Notes: generated from the letters alone by a model not told the origin. Counted from the stretch's first letter, positions 43,778 through 54,851 are shown. The stretch is DNA of 64,000 nucleotides from Sphingopyxis sp. GW247-27LB (GCF_002277025.1 NZ_NIWD01000009.1:1-64000), one strand, 5' to 3'. Numbers and translations: made by a program.

Positions 43778-43853
43778 CGTCACTCCGGACTTGATCCGGG
43801 GTCCCGCTCAGCAACGTCCGAAAGCGGGACCCCGGATCAAGTCCGGGGTGACG
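43778..43853. repeat. dispersed repeat family 2, second copy
   Basis: Inverted arms 43778-43808 and 43823-43853, nearly identical to the copy at 42055-42130 (one base differs in the left arm). It sits in the divergent recR-fmt region. Confidence 0.85.
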
Positions 43854-43908
43854 ACAGTAAAGAGCGTTAGTCTTGCACCGCGCTCTTTCCTTCGCCAAAG
43901 GCGCAGCC

Positions 43909-44829
43909 ATGCGCATCGCCTTCATGGGAACGCCGCCCTTCGCGGTGCCGACGCTCGCCGCGCTGCATGCGGCGGGGCACGAGATCGTGGCCGTCTACAC
44001 CCAGCCGCCGCGTCCCGCACAGCGCGGCAAGAAATTGCAGCGGAGCGCGGTGCATCTCTGGGCCGAGGCGCACGGCCTCGACGTCCGCACGCCGAAGAGC
44101 CTCAAAGGCGCCGAGGAACAGGCCGAATTCGCCGCGCTCGACCTCGACGTCGCGGTGGTCGCGGCGTACGGCCTGATCCTGCCGCAGGCGGTGCTCGACG
44201 CGCCGCGCGAGGGCTGTCTCAACGTCCACGGCTCGATCCTGCCGCGCTGGCGCGGCGCGGCGCCGGTGCAGCGCGCGATCCTGTCGGGCGATGCCGAGAC
44301 GGGCGTGACGATCATGCAGATGGACGCGGGGCTCGACACCGGCGCGATGCGGCTGGTCGGGCGCACGCCGATCGATCGCAAGACCGCGGGCGAGCTGACC
44401 GACGAACTGGCAACGATGGGCGCCAGCCTGATGGGGAAGGTGCTGAGCGACCTTCATGCCTTCGCGCCCGAACCGCAACCCGAGGCCGGCGTCACCTATG
44501 CCGCGAAAATCGACAAGAGCGAAGCGCGACTCGATTTCCTAACCAGCGCGGTGCAGGTCGAGCGGCAGATCCGCGCGTTCAATCCGGTGCCGGGCGCCTT
44601 CTTCGAGCTGGACGGCGAACGCTACAAGCTGCTCGCAGTCGAGGTCGTCCATCCGGCCGACACGATCGCGGGCGCCACGCCCGGCGTGACGCTCGACGAT
44701 GCCCTGACGGTGGCGTGCAACCCAGGCGCGATCCGCGCGCTACGCGTGCAGCGCGCGGGCAAGCCGGCAATGGACGCGGCTGAACTGCTGCGCGGGCGCG
44801 CGATTCCCAAAGGGACGCGGCTGGCGTGA
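43909..44829 (+). CDS. fmt: methionyl-tRNA formyltransferase
   Basis: About 306 residues from [20 protein letters not shown]. The catalytic block [20 protein letters not shown] and the C-terminal domain with [15 protein letters not shown] sequence are present. It formylates initiator Met-tRNA; def, which removes the formyl group, lies 1.2 kb away on the other strand. It overlaps truA by four bases. Confidence 0.95.
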   Translation: MRIAFMGTPPFAVPTLAALHAAGHEIVAVYTQPPRPAQRGKKLQRSAVHLWAEAHGLDVRTPKSLKGAEEQAEFAALDLDVAVVAAYGLILPQAVLDAPREGCLNVHGSILPRWRGAAPVQRAILSGDAETGVTIMQMDAGLDTGAMRLVGRTPIDRKTAGELTDELATMGASLMGKVLSDLHAFAPEPQPEAGVTYAAKIDKSEARLDFLTSAVQVERQIRAFNPVPGAFFELDGERYKLLAVEVVHPADTIAGATPGVTLDDALTVACNPGAIRALRVQRAGKPAMDAAELLRGRAIPKGTRLA

Positions 44830-45566
44830 CCCGCTTCGCCCTCACCATCGAGTTCGACGGCCGCCCCTTCATGGGCTGGCAGCGCCAGTCGCACGGGCCG
44901 AGCGTCCAGCAGGCGATCGAGGAGGCCGTCACGCGCATCACCGGCGAGGAGGCCGCGGTGCACGGCGCGGGGCGCACCGATGCCGGGGTTCATGCGATCG
45001 CGATGCGCGCGCATGTCGATATCGCAAAGCCGTTCACCCCCTTCCGGCTGATGGAGGCCCTGAACGCGCAGCTTCGCCCCGCCCCGGTCGCGGTGCTCGC
45101 GTGCGAGACGGTCGCCGACGACTGGCACGCGCGCTTTTCGTGCATCGGGCGTGCCTATGAATATCGCATCGTCAACCGCCGCGCGCCGCTGACCTGGGAC
45201 AAGGGGTTGTCGTGGCAGTTCGCGAAACCGCTCGATGCCGAGGCGATGCACGGCGCCGCGCAGGCGCTGGTCGGGCGGCACGATTTCACGACCTTCCGCT
45301 CGGTGCATTGCCAGGCCGAAAGTGCAGTGAAGACGCTCGACCGGATCAGCGTCAGCCGCCACGGCGAGGAAATCATCATCGAGACCGCGGCGCGGAGCTT
45401 TCTCCATCATCAGGTGCGCTCGATGGTCGGCTGCCTCTCCATGGTAGGCGAAGGCAAATGGACGGCGCGCGATTTGAAGGCCGCGCTCGATGCCGCGGAT
45501 CGCAGCGCGCTGGGGCTCAATGCGCCGCCCGACGGGTTGTATTTCGTGAGCGCGAAATATCCGTAG
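44826..45566 (+). CDS. truA: tRNA pseudouridine(38-40) synthase
   Basis: A 246-residue pseudouridine synthase. [18 protein letters not shown], the catalytic Asp in [11 protein letters not shown], and [13 protein letters not shown] are the signature blocks. It starts at GTG inside the fmt stop (GTGA), so translation is coupled. Confidence 0.95.
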   Translation: MTRFALTIEFDGRPFMGWQRQSHGPSVQQAIEEAVTRITGEEAAVHGAGRTDAGVHAIAMRAHVDIAKPFTPFRLMEALNAQLRPAPVAVLACETVADDWHARFSCIGRAYEYRIVNRRAPLTWDKGLSWQFAKPLDAEAMHGAAQALVGRHDFTTFRSVHCQAESAVKTLDRISVSRHGEEIIIETAARSFLHHQVRSMVGCLSMVGEGKWTARDLKAALDAADRSALGLNAPPDGLYFVSAKYP

Positions 45567-45595
45567 CTCCCCTCTTCCCTTGGGGGAGAGGGGCA

Positions 45596-45635
45596 GAAAA
45601 AAGGGCGACCTTCTCAGGCCGCCCCTTTCCTTTAT
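45596..45635. terminator. bidirectional terminator between truA and carD
   Basis: Stem GGGCG-CC (45603-45610) with GG-CGCCC (45617-45624). Plus-strand reading ends in CTTTCCTTTAT; minus-strand reading ends in TTTTTTCTG. It fits the convergent ends of truA and carD. Confidence 0.7.
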
Positions 45636-45649
45636 CGCTTTGCGACCCG

Positions 45650-46177
45650 CTACACCTTTTCGGCGTAGTAGAGCGGCGCATGTTCGTTGAGGATCTGGAG
45701 GATCTTCGCCTGCGCGGTCTTTTCGTCGCTTTCCTCCATCGCTGCGAGTTCGCGCGCGAGGCGGCTCGACGCCGCTTCGAAGATCTGGCGCTCCGAATAG
45801 CTCTGCTCGGGCTGGTCGTCGGCGCGGAACAGGTCGCGGGTCACCTCGGCGATCGACACGAGGTCGCCCGAATTGATCTTCGCTTCATACTCCTGCGCGC
45901 GGCGCGACCACATGGTGCGCTTGACCTTCGGCTTGGTGGTCAGCACCTGCAGCGCTTCCTTCAGCGTCTTGTCCGACGATAGCTTGCGCATCCCCACGCC
46001 CTCGGCCTTGTTGGTCGGGACGCGCAGGGTCATTTTTTCCTTTTCAAAGCGCAGGACATAAAGTTCGAGCTGCATGCCGGCGATTTCCGACTTCTGCAGC
46101 TCGATGACGCGCCCCACGCCATGCTTCGGATAAACGACATAGTCCCCGACTTCGAAGAGGAGGGTATTTGCGGACAT
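45650..46177 (-). CDS. CarD-family transcriptional regulator
   Basis: About 175 residues from MSANTLLFEVGDYVVYPKHG. The N-terminal RNA-polymerase-interacting Tudor-like domain (VGDYVVYPKHGVGRVIELQ) and C-terminal helical DNA-binding domain (SRRAQEYEAKINSGDLVSIAEVTRDL) are canonical. CarD stabilises open promoter complexes, notably at rRNA promoters. It has an unusually long upstream region shared with the divergent dehydrogenase gene. Confidence 0.93.
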   Translation of the reverse strand: MSANTLLFEVGDYVVYPKHGVGRVIELQKSEIAGMQLELYVLRFEKEKMTLRVPTNKAEGVGMRKLSSDKTLKEALQVLTTKPKVKRTMWSRRAQEYEAKINSGDLVSIAEVTRDLFRADDQPEQSYSERQIFEAASSRLARELAAMEESDEKTAQAKILQILNEHAPLYYAEKV

Positions 46178-46492
46178 GCAAGTTCCTTTCATTGGCCTTG
46201 CCCCAGGATCAGCGTCAAAACTCCGGTGCATCCGGCCCTCGTGCGAGAGGGGGATCGAGCAGTTCGGTCGGCGCTAGCCCGTTAAAGTGACAAGGGATAT
46301 GGCTCCATCGGAACGCCGGACGATGCCCCGCCGCAAACGGCGAAGCGGGGGAAAAGTTCGACGCGTTGACATTTATTATAGCAGAGTCGCAACAAAATTG
46401 CCACCCCCGCGCGGAAATCCGCGAGATCGGCGGGTTGACGGCGATTCCGGTCCGTTTCACCTTGAGACGGAATCACAGATGGGGATGTCGAT
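46178..46492. promoter_or_regulatory. 315-base divergent promoter region of carD and the SDR gene
   Basis: No gene seen. TTGACA at 46375-46380 on the plus strand and TATAAT (minus strand, near 46376-46381) mark the only AT-rich patch, so at least one promoter probably lies there; a matching partner hexamer is not clear for either. The rest is unremarkable. Confidence 0.35.
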
Positions 46493-47311
46493 ATGCAGGA
46501 TCAAGTCTGGTGGGTTACGGGCGCGTCGTCGGGAATCGGCGCGGCGCTCGCGCGGGGTCTGGCGGCGCGCGGCGCGAAGCTGATCCTGTCGGGGCGCAAC
46601 GTCGCGGCACTCGAGGCAGTCGCCAAGGACATCGGCCCCGGCACGATGATCCTGCCCTTCGAGGCGACCGACTATGCCGCCCTGCCCCGCATGGTGGAAG
46701 AAGCGTGGAATTGGTGCGGCCGCATCGACGGACTGATCAACAATGCCGGCATCTCGCAGCGCAGCCTGGCGATCGAGACCGACTTTTCGGTTTATGAGAA
46801 GATCATCGACGTCGACCTGCTCGCACCGATCGCGCTGACGCAGCAGCTTCTGCCTCGCATGGTCGGCGCGGGCGGCGGGCAGATCGTCGCGATATCCAGC
46901 GTCGCAGGCATCGCCGGCGTCCCGCTGCGCAGCGCCTATTCGGCGGCCAAGCACGGGCTGATCGGCTATCATGACGCGGTGCGCGCGGAGAATGAGCATC
47001 TGGGACTGAAGGTGCTGGTCGTCGCGCCGGGATCGGTCGCGACCAACGTCAGCCGCAACGCGCTCAACGCCGACGGCAGCGTGCGCGGGACGAGCGACGC
47101 TGCGATCGACAACGGCCTGTCGCCCGATGCGGCCGCGGCGCAGATATTGGATGCAGTCGAAGCCGCCAAGCGCGAGATCGTGGTCGCCGAGGGCGCCGAA
47201 TCCCAAATCGCGGCGCTCCGCCGCGGTGACCCCGACGCGCTGTTCGACCGGATGAGCGCGATGGTGCAGGCAGGCTATGCGCGGCAGATGGGGGCGACGT
47301 CCGCGTCCTGA
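46493..47311 (+). CDS. short-chain dehydrogenase/reductase
   Basis: A 272-residue classical SDR: TGASSGIGAAL cofactor loop, NNAGIS, catalytic Ser in VAISSVAGIAG, and YSAAK with the Tyr and Lys. NAD(P)-dependent oxidoreductase of unknown substrate, similar to the DHRS7-like group. A long antisense frame overlaps it and is ignored. Confidence 0.88.
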   Translation: MQDQVWWVTGASSGIGAALARGLAARGAKLILSGRNVAALEAVAKDIGPGTMILPFEATDYAALPRMVEEAWNWCGRIDGLINNAGISQRSLAIETDFSVYEKIIDVDLLAPIALTQQLLPRMVGAGGGQIVAISSVAGIAGVPLRSAYSAAKHGLIGYHDAVRAENEHLGLKVLVVAPGSVATNVSRNALNADGSVRGTSDAAIDNGLSPDAAAAQILDAVEAAKREIVVAEGAESQIAALRRGDPDALFDRMSAMVQAGYARQMGATSAS

Positions 47312-47337
47312 GGCGGCTTTCGGGCGGTTGCGGCCTT

Positions 47338-47485
47338 AGATATCCTCCCCGCTTTGCGGGGAGGGGGACCGCCGAAGGCGGTGGAGGGGGCGGGCAGCCT
47401 GAAACGGCGTCGCGTAAGGACGCGACCCCCCTCCGTCAGCCCCTGCGGGGCTGCCACCTCCCCACAAGTGGGGAGGATCATCAGC
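47338..47485. repeat. intergenic repeat with nested hairpins (family 4)
   Basis: TCCTCCCCGC...GCGGGGAGG, ACCGCCGAAGGCGGT, then CCCTGCGGGG and CCTCCCCACAAGTGGGGAGG form several small hairpins, with TCCTCCCC and GGGGAGGA at the ends. It resembles other sphingomonad intergenic repeats; only one copy lies in this window. Confidence 0.65.
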
Positions 47486-47502
47486 AGCCACCCCAAGACC
47501 AC

Positions 47503-47545
47503 CAAAGAAAAGCCCCGCCGGATCGCTCCGGCGGGGCTTCTTCTT
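47503..47545 (-). terminator. rho-independent terminator of hppA
   Basis: A perfect 12-bp stem AGCCCCGCCGGA (47511-47522)/TCCGGCGGGGCT (47527-47538) with TCGC loop. On the minus strand it is followed by TTTCTTTGG. Confidence 0.8.
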
Positions 47546-47561
47546 CACCCAAAAGCAGGCG

Positions 47562-49673
47562 TCAGCCGACGGCATGCCCCGCAAGCGCCGCGAGCAGGAG
47601 CAGCGCGACGATGTTGGTGATCTTGATCATCGGGTTCACGGCCGGACCCGCGGTGTCCTTGTAGGGATCGCCCACGGTATCGCCGGTCACCGCGGCCTTA
47701 TGGGCTTCGCTGCCCTTGCCGCCGTGGTTGCCGTCCTCGATATATTTCTTGGCATTGTCCCACGCGCCACCGCCCGCGGTCATCGAGATCGCGACGAACA
47801 GGCCGCCGACGATCACGCCGAGCAGCAGCGCGCCGAGCGCGGCGAAGCCCGCCGCCTGATCACCCGCGACCCAGCTGATCACATAATAGACGACGATCGG
47901 CGCGAGCACCGGCAGCAGCGACGGGATGATCATCTCCTTGATCGCCGCTTTGGTGACGAGGTCGACCGTGCGCGCATAGTTGGGCTTCGAGGTGCCCGCC
48001 ATGATGCCGGGGTCGTTCGCGAACTGCTCGCGCACGTCCTTCACCACGTCGCCCGCAGCGCGCCCGACCGCGGTCATGCCCATCGCGCCGAACAGGTACG
48101 GAAGCAGGGCGCCGAGCAGAAGCCCGACGATGACATAGGGGTTTTCGAGGCTGAAATTGACCGTCAGGTTCGGGAAGAATTCCCGAAGGTCAGTCGTATA
48201 GGCCGCGAAGAGCACCAGCGCCGCGAGGCCCGCCGAGCCGATGGCATAGCCCTTGGTCACCGCCTTGGTGGTGTTGCCGACCGCGTCGAGCAGGTCGGTC
48301 TTTTCGCGCACGCTGTCGTCGAGCCCCGCCATTTCGGCGATGCCGCCCGCATTGTCGGTCACCGGACCATAAGCGTCGAGCGCGACGACCATGCCGGCGA
48401 GCGCGAGCATCGCGGTCGCGCCATAGGCGATGCCGATCAACCCCGCGAGCTGATGGGCGATGATGATGCCGGCGACGATCACGAGCGTCGGCAGCGCGGT
48501 TGCCTCGAGGCTGACCGCGAGACCCTGGATCACGTTGGTGCCGTGGCCCGTTTCGGACGCCTTCGCGATCGAGCGCACCGGACGGAAATTGGTGCCGGTG
48601 TAATATTCGGTGATCCAAATGATCAGCCCGGTGATGACGAGCCCGAGCAGCGAGCAATAGAAGAGCGCGCGACCCGTATAATCGGTACCCGGGATCACCG
48701 TTTCCATGCCGCCGAGCGCATAGCTGGTCGCGAACCAGATGCCGAAGACCGAAAGCACGGCCGAGACCAGGAAGCCCTTGTACATCGCGCCCATCACATT
48801 GTTCGACCGGCCGAGGCGGACGAAATAGGTTCCGATGATCGAGGTGATGATGCACACGCCGCCGATCAGCAGCGGCAGCGCCATCAGGCCCCCGAGAAGT
48901 TCGCCCGCGCCCTTGAGCAGCAGCGCGGTCAGCACCATCGTGGCGCCGACGGTGACGACATAGGTTTCGAAGAGGTCGGCCGCCATGCCGGCGCAATCGC
49001 CGACATTGTCGCCGACGTTATCGGCGATCACCGCGGGGTTGCGCGGATCGTCCTCGGGAATGCCCGCCTCGACCTTGCCGACCAGGTCGGCGCCGACGTC
49101 GGCGGCCTTGGTGAAGATACCGCCACCGAGACGCGCGAAGATCGAGATCAGCGAGGCGCCGAAAGCGAGCGCGACGAGCCCATCGACGACCGTGCGGTCG
49201 TCGCCGCCCACCGTCTTGCCCATCTGCGTGGTCAGGAACCAGTAGAAGACCGAAATCGCGAGCAGCGCGAGACCAGCGACCAGCAGCCCGGTGATCGCAC
49301 CGGCGCGGAACGCCAGCGTAAGACCCGACTGCAGCCCCTTTTGCGCCGCCGCGGCGGTGCGGACGTTCGAGCGCACCGAGATGTTCATGCCGATGAATCC
49401 GGCGACCCCCGACAGGATCGAGCCGATGACGAACCCGGCCGCCGACACCGGGCCGAGCGCCCAGGCGACGATGATCGCGACGACGACGCCGACGATGGCG
49501 ATGGTGGTATATTGGCGCTTCAGATAGGCCTGCGCGCCCTCCTGGATCGCCGCGGCGATTTCCTGCATCTTTTCATTACCCGCCGAGGCGCCGAGCACCT
49601 GCCGCGAGGTAATGAAGCCATAGAGCACGGCCAAAAGGCCGCACACTATCGCGATCAAAACCGGATCGTTCAT
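47562..49673 (-). CDS. hppA: membrane-bound proton-pumping pyrophosphatase
   Basis: About 703 residues with some 16 membrane helices. [43 protein letters not shown] is the family's pyrophosphate site (only partly quoted). [18 protein letters not shown] has Lys after GNTT, the mark of the K+-independent subclass. It couples pyrophosphate hydrolysis to proton export. The start [12 protein letters not shown] is chosen over an upstream extension. A strong terminator follows. Confidence 0.95.
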   Translation of the reverse strand: MNDPVLIAIVCGLLAVLYGFITSRQVLGASAGNEKMQEIAAAIQEGAQAYLKRQYTTIAIVGVVVAIIVAWALGPVSAAGFVIGSILSGVAGFIGMNISVRSNVRTAAAAQKGLQSGLTLAFRAGAITGLLVAGLALLAISVFYWFLTTQMGKTVGGDDRTVVDGLVALAFGASLISIFARLGGGIFTKAADVGADLVGKVEAGIPEDDPRNPAVIADNVGDNVGDCAGMAADLFETYVVTVGATMVLTALLLKGAGELLGGLMALPLLIGGVCIITSIIGTYFVRLGRSNNVMGAMYKGFLVSAVLSVFGIWFATSYALGGMETVIPGTDYTGRALFYCSLLGLVITGLIIWITEYYTGTNFRPVRSIAKASETGHGTNVIQGLAVSLEATALPTLVIVAGIIIAHQLAGLIGIAYGATAMLALAGMVVALDAYGPVTDNAGGIAEMAGLDDSVREKTDLLDAVGNTTKAVTKGYAIGSAGLAALVLFAAYTTDLREFFPNLTVNFSLENPYVIVGLLLGALLPYLFGAMGMTAVGRAAGDVVKDVREQFANDPGIMAGTSKPNYARTVDLVTKAAIKEMIIPSLLPVLAPIVVYYVISWVAGDQAAGFAALGALLLGVIVGGLFVAISMTAGGGAWDNAKKYIEDGNHGGKGSEAHKAAVTGDTVGDPYKDTAGPAVNPMIKITNIVALLLLAALAGHAVG

Positions 49674-49866
49674 GCGTGTCTGTTCCTTCCCCATTGAGAA
49701 GGGCGAACGCAAAGATAGCAGTCGAACGTCCGACTTATTGATGCCGGCTCGCTCTCTCCCCTGATGCGACCGCCCCAAATTTGGACGGGCGGGTTATGGG
49801 AAGAAAGAATGCCAAGCACAAGCCCGCAATGGCCGTCATCCGTCAGGATGCCGATCGAGCGACATT

Positions 49867-50796
49867 TCAGTGCATGAAACCCAGTCGCTCGGGAAGTGGG
49901 ACGCGCTGCGCCTTGTGGGTCAGCATGACACCCTCACCCACCGCCGTATGGCCGAGCATCGTGATCCGGACATCGAGCCTCGCCGCGATCTCACGGATCG
50001 CCGCCGCCTCGCCGGGATCGGCCGCGAAGAGAAGCTGATAGTCGTCGCCCGCGGTCGCGGCGGCGAGCCGCGTGTCGGGCACGTCGGGGCGCGCCGCGAG
50101 CAGCGCCGCCGACAAGGGCAAGGATTCGAGCATGATGCCGAAACGGCAGCCGCTCGCCGCCGCCATCCGCTCGGCATCGATGAGCAGGCCGTCCGACACA
50201 TCCATCATCGCATGGACATGACCCGCGACCGCCTGGCCGAAGGTCAACTGCGGCTGCGGGCGGCGATAGGCGTCGAGACAGGTCTCGTTCGGCTCGATCT
50301 CGCCGAGCCGCATGGCAAGGCCGACGCCGGCGTTGCCGATCGTCCCGGTGACCCAGATCTGGTCGCCCGGCCGGGCTCCATCGCGCGACGGCACCCCGCC
50401 CTCGGGCGCGCGGCCGATCGCGGTCAGGCCGAAGCTGCGCGGCGCACCCGCGGGCACGCGCACCGTGTCGCCGCCGAGCAGCAGCAGGCCGAAGCGCCGG
50501 AGCGCGATGTCGAGCCCGTCGGCGAACGCCTTGTCCCACGCTTCGTCGCCGAGGCTGTAGCCGACGAGCACCCCGACGGGCGCCGCGCCCTTAGCGGCGA
50601 GATCGGACAGATTCACCGCGACGAGCTTCCACGCGACGTCCTGCGGCTTTTCGTCGGGGAGGAAGTGGATGCCCTCGACGATCATGTCGTGGGTCAGCAC
50701 CAGCCCCTCCCACACCGCCGCATCGTCGGCGAGCCCGCGCGCCGCGGGATCGGTCGCGATGGCGCGCATGCGGGCGATGAAATCGGCTTCGCTCAT
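49867..50796 (-). CDS. thiL: thiamine-monophosphate kinase
   Basis: A 309-residue kinase. DDAAVWEGLVLTHDMIVEG, NLSDLAAKGAAPVGVLVG, LLGGDTVR and MDVSDGLLID are typical ThiL blocks. It makes thiamine pyrophosphate. It follows nusB in the same direction, separated by a REP-like repeat; nusB-thiL neighbourhood is widespread. Confidence 0.95.
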   Translation of the reverse strand: MSEADFIARMRAIATDPAARGLADDAAVWEGLVLTHDMIVEGIHFLPDEKPQDVAWKLVAVNLSDLAAKGAAPVGVLVGYSLGDEAWDKAFADGLDIALRRFGLLLLGGDTVRVPAGAPRSFGLTAIGRAPEGGVPSRDGARPGDQIWVTGTIGNAGVGLAMRLGEIEPNETCLDAYRRPQPQLTFGQAVAGHVHAMMDVSDGLLIDAERMAAASGCRFGIMLESLPLSAALLAARPDVPDTRLAAATAGDDYQLLFAADPGEAAAIREIAARLDVRITMLGHTAVGEGVMLTHKAQRVPLPERLGFMH

Positions 50797-50844
50797 GCTG
50801 GCATGGGTAGCGAATAGCCGAATGGTATAAAAGATACCGCAGAG

Positions 50845-50935
50845 GTGCGTCGCCGCGAAGGCGGGAGCCCAGAGCGCATTTGCGCCACCGTTCGGCTCAT
50901 TTCCGTTCCGGGCTCCCGCCTTCGCGGGAGCGCAC
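50845..50935. repeat. REP-like palindrome family 1, copy 2
   Basis: Inverted arms 50845-50870 and 50910-50935 built around CGCGAAGGCGGGAGCCC/GGGCTCCCGCCTTCGCG, related to the 19890 element. It lies in the nusB-thiL gap. Confidence 0.8.
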
Positions 50936-50942
50936 GCGCCAA

Positions 50943-51389
50943 CTAAGCGCGCACATCCTTGCCGATCGCGTCGAGCAGGCCGTTGGCGAAGCCCGCCTCG
51001 CGTGCGTCGAAGAAGGCCTTCGCGACGTCGACATATTCGCTGACCACCGCGCCGACAGGCACGTCGCCGCGCGCGATCAGTTCATAGGCGCCCGCGCGCA
51101 GGATCGCCTTCATCGTGCGGTCGAGCCGCTCCATCGTCCAGCCGCTCGCGAGGCGCGCGGTGATCGCGGCGTCGACCTCGTCCGCCCGCGCGAGCGCGCC
51201 CTTCACGATGTCGTCGAAGAAGGGGACGTCGGCGTCGGCATATTCAGCGTCCTCGATGATCTTGCCGATGCGATGCTGATGGAATTCGTGGATGAGCTGC
51301 GCGACCGGCGTGCCCTCCATCTCGTGCTGATAGAGCGCCTGCACGGCGGCGAGGCGGGCGGCGGAGCGGGATACGGCGCGTTTATTCAT
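50943..51389 (-). CDS. nusB: transcription antitermination factor NusB
   Basis: About 148 residues from [44 protein letters not shown] and LRAGAYELIARGDVPVGAVVSEYVDVAKAF are standard NusB blocks. With NusE it binds boxA RNA for rRNA antitermination. Its ATG overlaps the hisD stop (ATGA). Confidence 0.95.
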   Translation of the reverse strand: MNKRAVSRSAARLAAVQALYQHEMEGTPVAQLIHEFHQHRIGKIIEDAEYADADVPFFDDIVKGALARADEVDAAITARLASGWTMERLDRTMKAILRAGAYELIARGDVPVGAVVSEYVDVAKAFFDAREAGFANGLLDAIGKDVRA

Positions 51390-52684
51390 GGCTGTTTCAA
51401 TCTGTTCTGGACGCTGAGCGCGTGGGCGGGCAGCCCCTCGGCGGTCGCCAGCGCGACCGCGGCGGGGCCGATCGCCGCGAGGCTGGCCTCGTCGAGCGCG
51501 AGGAAGCTGGTGCGCTTCATGAAGTCGGTGACCGACAGCCCGCTCGAAAAGCGCGCGCGGCGTCCGGTGGGGAGGACGTGGTTGGGCCCCCCGACATAGT
51601 CGCCGATCGCCTCGGGGGTCTGGCGGCCGAGGAAGACCGAGCCCGCATGGCGCACCTTGGCGAAGAGCGCGTCGGCTTCGGCCGCGTCGACGGCGAGCTC
51701 GAGATGCTCGGGCGCGAGCCGGTCGCACAAGGGGATGGCGTCGGCGAGGCGCGGCACGACGATCACCGCGCCATTGTCGGCCCAACTCGCCTGCATCGTC
51801 GGCGCGGTACCCAGCGCCGGGATGACATGCGCGACCGCCGCCGCGACCGCATCGGCGAAATCGCCGTCGTCGGTGAACAGAATCGACTGGCTGGTCGGGT
51901 CATGCTCGGCCTGGCTGAGCAAATCGGCGGCAATGACGTGCGGTTCGTTCTTCGCGTCGGCGACGACGACGATCTCGCTCGGCCCCGCGACCATGTCGAT
52001 ACCGACGACGCCGTAAAGCTGGCGCTTCGCCTCGGCGACCCAGGCGTTGCCGGGGCCGGTGACGACGTCGACTGGCGCGATCTTCTGCGTGCCATAGGCG
52101 AGCGCCGCGATCGCCTGCGCGCCGCCGACACGCCAGATCTCGTCGACCCCGCCGATATGCGCCGCCGCCATGACGACCGGATTGACCGCGCCGTCGGGCG
52201 TCGGGGTGACCATGACGATCCGTTCGACCCCCGCGACCTTCGCGGGAATGATGTTCATCAGCACCGACGAGGGATAGGCGGCACGCCCGCCGGGGACATA
52301 GACCCCCGCCGCGTCGACCGCGCGCCAGCGCGCGCCGAGCCGGGCACCGGCGGCATCGCGATAGTCGCGATCCTCGGGCCGCTGCGCGGCGTGATAGGCG
52401 CGGATGCGCTCCGCGGCGAGATCGAGCGCGCCGCGAAGCTCGGGTGCCAGCGCGTCATAGGCGGCGGCGCATTCCTCTTTCGAGATGCTCCAGCCGCTCG
52501 CGTCGAGATCGAAGCGGTCGAAGCGCGCCGTATAGTCGGCAAGCACCGCGTCGCCCTCGGCCTTCACCCGCGCGACGATCGCGGCGACGTCGGCCGAGAC
52601 GTCGGACGCGCTCTCGCGCCGGTCGTTCACCAGCGCGTCGAACTCGGCGGCAAAACCGGGATCCGAGGCGTCAAGCCGCCGCAT
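51386..52684 (-). CDS. hisD: histidinol dehydrogenase
   Basis: A 432-residue zinc enzyme for the last two steps of histidine synthesis. [46 protein letters not shown] and [30 protein letters not shown] segments are present. It overlaps hisG by 14 bases and nusB by four. Confidence 0.96.
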   Translation of the reverse strand: MRRLDASDPGFAAEFDALVNDRRESASDVSADVAAIVARVKAEGDAVLADYTARFDRFDLDASGWSISKEECAAAYDALAPELRGALDLAAERIRAYHAAQRPEDRDYRDAAGARLGARWRAVDAAGVYVPGGRAAYPSSVLMNIIPAKVAGVERIVMVTPTPDGAVNPVVMAAAHIGGVDEIWRVGGAQAIAALAYGTQKIAPVDVVTGPGNAWVAEAKRQLYGVVGIDMVAGPSEIVVVADAKNEPHVIAADLLSQAEHDPTSQSILFTDDGDFADAVAAAVAHVIPALGTAPTMQASWADNGAVIVVPRLADAIPLCDRLAPEHLELAVDAAEADALFAKVRHAGSVFLGRQTPEAIGDYVGGPNHVLPTGRRARFSSGLSVTDFMKRTSFLALDEASLAAIGPAAVALATAEGLPAHALSVQNRLKQP

Positions 52685-53327
52685 GACCGACCGCCTGCCG
52701 GAATTTCTCGACCAGCGCGGGCACTTCGGCCGAGCGCAGTTTGAACGCCGCGCGATTGACGATCAGCCGCGCCGACACCTCGCTGATCACCGTCTGCTCG
52801 GCGAGCGCATTCTCGACCAGCGTGCGCCCGGTCGAGACGAGATCGACGATATGCGAGGCGAGCCCGAGCTTCGGCGCGATCTCCATCGCGCCGTTGAGCT
52901 TGATGCATTCGGCCTGGATGCCCTGCGCCTCGAACCAGCGGCGCGTGGTCGACGGATATTTGGTCGCGACGCGGATATGGCTTTCGCCCAGCCCCGGCGG
53001 CGCGCTGCCCTCGGGCCCGGCGAGCGACAGCCGGCAATGACCGATGCCGAGGTCGACCGGTGCGTAAAGCTCCGAATAGTCGAACTCGTCGACGACGTCC
53101 GACCCGACGATGCCGAGCTGCGCCGCGCCGTGCGCGACGAAGGTCGCGACGTCGAAGGCGCGGACGCGGATCAGCGAGATATGCGGCTGGTTCGTCCCGA
53201 ACACCAGCGCGCGGCTCTTCGGATCGAAGAAGTCCGCCGCGGGCTCGATGCCGACGCGCGCGAGCAGCGGCAGCGCCTCGTCGAGGATGCGTCCCTTGGG
53301 GATGGCAAAGATGATCGGTTCGGGCAT
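52671..53327 (-). CDS. hisG: ATP phosphoribosyltransferase, short form
   Basis: About 218 residues from [21 protein letters not shown]. The catalytic part has [13 protein letters not shown] ([13 protein letters not shown]) and [14 protein letters not shown]. The length is that of the short HisG class, which lacks the regulatory domain and needs HisZ; hisZ is not in this window. It starts the hisG-hisD-nusB run. An upstream ATG at 53366 is less likely. Confidence 0.95.
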   Translation of the reverse strand: MPEPIIFAIPKGRILDEALPLLARVGIEPAADFFDPKSRALVFGTNQPHISLIRVRAFDVATFVAHGAAQLGIVGSDVVDEFDYSELYAPVDLGIGHCRLSLAGPEGSAPPGLGESHIRVATKYPSTTRRWFEAQGIQAECIKLNGAMEIAPKLGLASHIVDLVSTGRTLVENALAEQTVISEVSARLIVNRAAFKLRSAEVPALVEKFRQAVGHAAA

Positions 53328-53365
53328 AAGCGCCGTGCCTTTAAGCGGCAGCGGGAGAAAGGGCA

Positions 53366-54451
53366 ATGAGCGAGCGCTATCAGTTTGTCGACATGGCGGA
53401 GACCGGGCGCGAGGCGGTACGCACCGCCTTCTCGAACCAGGTCGCCTATTGCCGCGCCGCCGAGGCGCCGGTGACCGCGCGGATCGTCGCCGCGGCCGCG
53501 AGCCTGCTCGACCATCCCGCGACCGGCTTCGCGCGCCACATCGCCGACTGGCCGGGCGCGCCGCTCGCCGACGCCCTGCCGCTGCGCGTCGCCGGTGGGC
53601 TCCACGCGCTGCACCTGACCGGCGCGGCGCCCGAGCTCGCGCCCATCTATGCCGATGCCGAGGATATCAACGACGCCGCGATCGTCGCGGGGGTCGTGCA
53701 GCGGCACGAGGCTGCGCTGCTCCCCTGGCTCGACGGGCCGCCGCAAACCAATGAGGCGGGGCGTTCGTCGAACTTCGTCGCGGCGATGCTGTGGCTCGCC
53801 GACAAGGGACTGCCGCCGTGCTTCCAATGCCTCGAAATCGGGTCGAGCGCGGGAATCAACCTGATGCTCGGGCGCTATCATTACGACCTCGCCGGGGTGC
53901 AGGTGGGGCCCCAGCCCGGCGTGATGGCCTTCGTCCCCGAATGGCACGGCGCGCATCCGCCGCAACATGCGATGACCATCGACAGCACCAGGGGATGCGA
54001 CGTCGCGCCGGTCGACCTCACCGATCCCGCGCAGGCGCTGCGGCTCAAGGCCTATATCTGGCCCGAGCATCACATCCGCTTCGGCCGCATCGAGGCCGCG
54101 ATCGCCGCCGCCGAGGCCGATCCGCCCGATCTCGTACGGATGACCGCCGCCGATTTCGTCGAAGCCGAGCTGGCGAAGCCGCAGGCCGAGGGGACGACGC
54201 GCGTGCTGATGCACTCGATCGTCTGGCAATATGTTCCGGCCGATCAGCAGGCGCGGGTGACGGCGGCGATGGAGGCGGCGGGCGCGCGCGCCACGCCCGA
54301 GCGGCCGCTCGCCTGGATCGCGCTCGAGGCCAACCGGACGATGCACCGGCACGAGATGACGGTGCGCTATTGGCCCGGCGGCGGCGAGCCGGTGATGCTC
54401 GGCCACGCGCACCCGCACGGCGCGTGGATCGAATGGACCGCGCCGCAATGA
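53366..54451 (+). CDS. DUF2332 family protein
   Basis: A 361-residue protein: [19 protein letters not shown] at the start, [21 protein letters not shown] in the middle (a SAM-binding-like loop) and [16 protein letters not shown] near the C-terminus match DUF2332. The methyltransferase-like loop suggests SAM use, but no substrate is known. It is divergent from hisG with a 38-base gap. Confidence 0.85.
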   Translation: MSERYQFVDMAETGREAVRTAFSNQVAYCRAAEAPVTARIVAAAASLLDHPATGFARHIADWPGAPLADALPLRVAGGLHALHLTGAAPELAPIYADAEDINDAAIVAGVVQRHEAALLPWLDGPPQTNEAGRSSNFVAAMLWLADKGLPPCFQCLEIGSSAGINLMLGRYHYDLAGVQVGPQPGVMAFVPEWHGAHPPQHAMTIDSTRGCDVAPVDLTDPAQALRLKAYIWPEHHIRFGRIEAAIAAAEADPPDLVRMTAADFVEAELAKPQAEGTTRVLMHSIVWQYVPADQQARVTAAMEAAGARATPERPLAWIALEANRTMHRHEMTVRYWPGGGEPVMLGHAHPHGAWIEWTAPQ

Positions 54452-54515
54452 AGCGCCCGCGCTTTTGGGCATAACCTCGACTCATGCTATGCTGCGCGCG
54501 GAAAGGAGAAAGCCC

Positions 54516-54665
54516 ATGCAGGCCGTAACCGAAGGCGACCGCCGCAAGGAACTCGCCGTCCTCCTCGACCAGATCCAGGCGCATCCCGAACGCGACTGGA
54601 CCCGCGAGCGGCAACGAATCGCGACGCTCAACCAGCTGATCGCCCCCACCCGCAAGCCGCACTGA
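54516..54665 (+). CDS. small conserved sphingomonad protein
   Basis: A 49-residue charged protein starting MQAVTEGDRRKELAVLLDQI, with HPERDWTRERQRIATLNQL in the second half. A GGAG site lies at the right distance from the ATG at 54516, so the longer frame from 54465 is not used. Looks like a helical hairpin. No function known. Confidence 0.55.
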   Translation: MQAVTEGDRRKELAVLLDQIQAHPERDWTRERQRIATLNQLIAPTRKPH

Positions 54666-54851
54666 CGGCCCATCGGCGCGAAGGCGGCGGGCGTTCGTCG
54701 CATCGCTGCACCCGCCCGCCGCGTTCGCGCGTCCGCAAGGAAACAAGCGGGCGTCTCCGTTCGTTACCTCCTCGCAACGCCGCCCGCGCGGGTCCCTTCG
54801 CGCGGGCGGCCGATCCGATTTCAGGAACAGGGGAACAGCAGGAGACCGATC

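Noticed and set aside
47574..49697. 707-codon plus-strand open frame
   Set aside because: Antisense shadow of hppA, rich in Arg, His and Asp and without domains.
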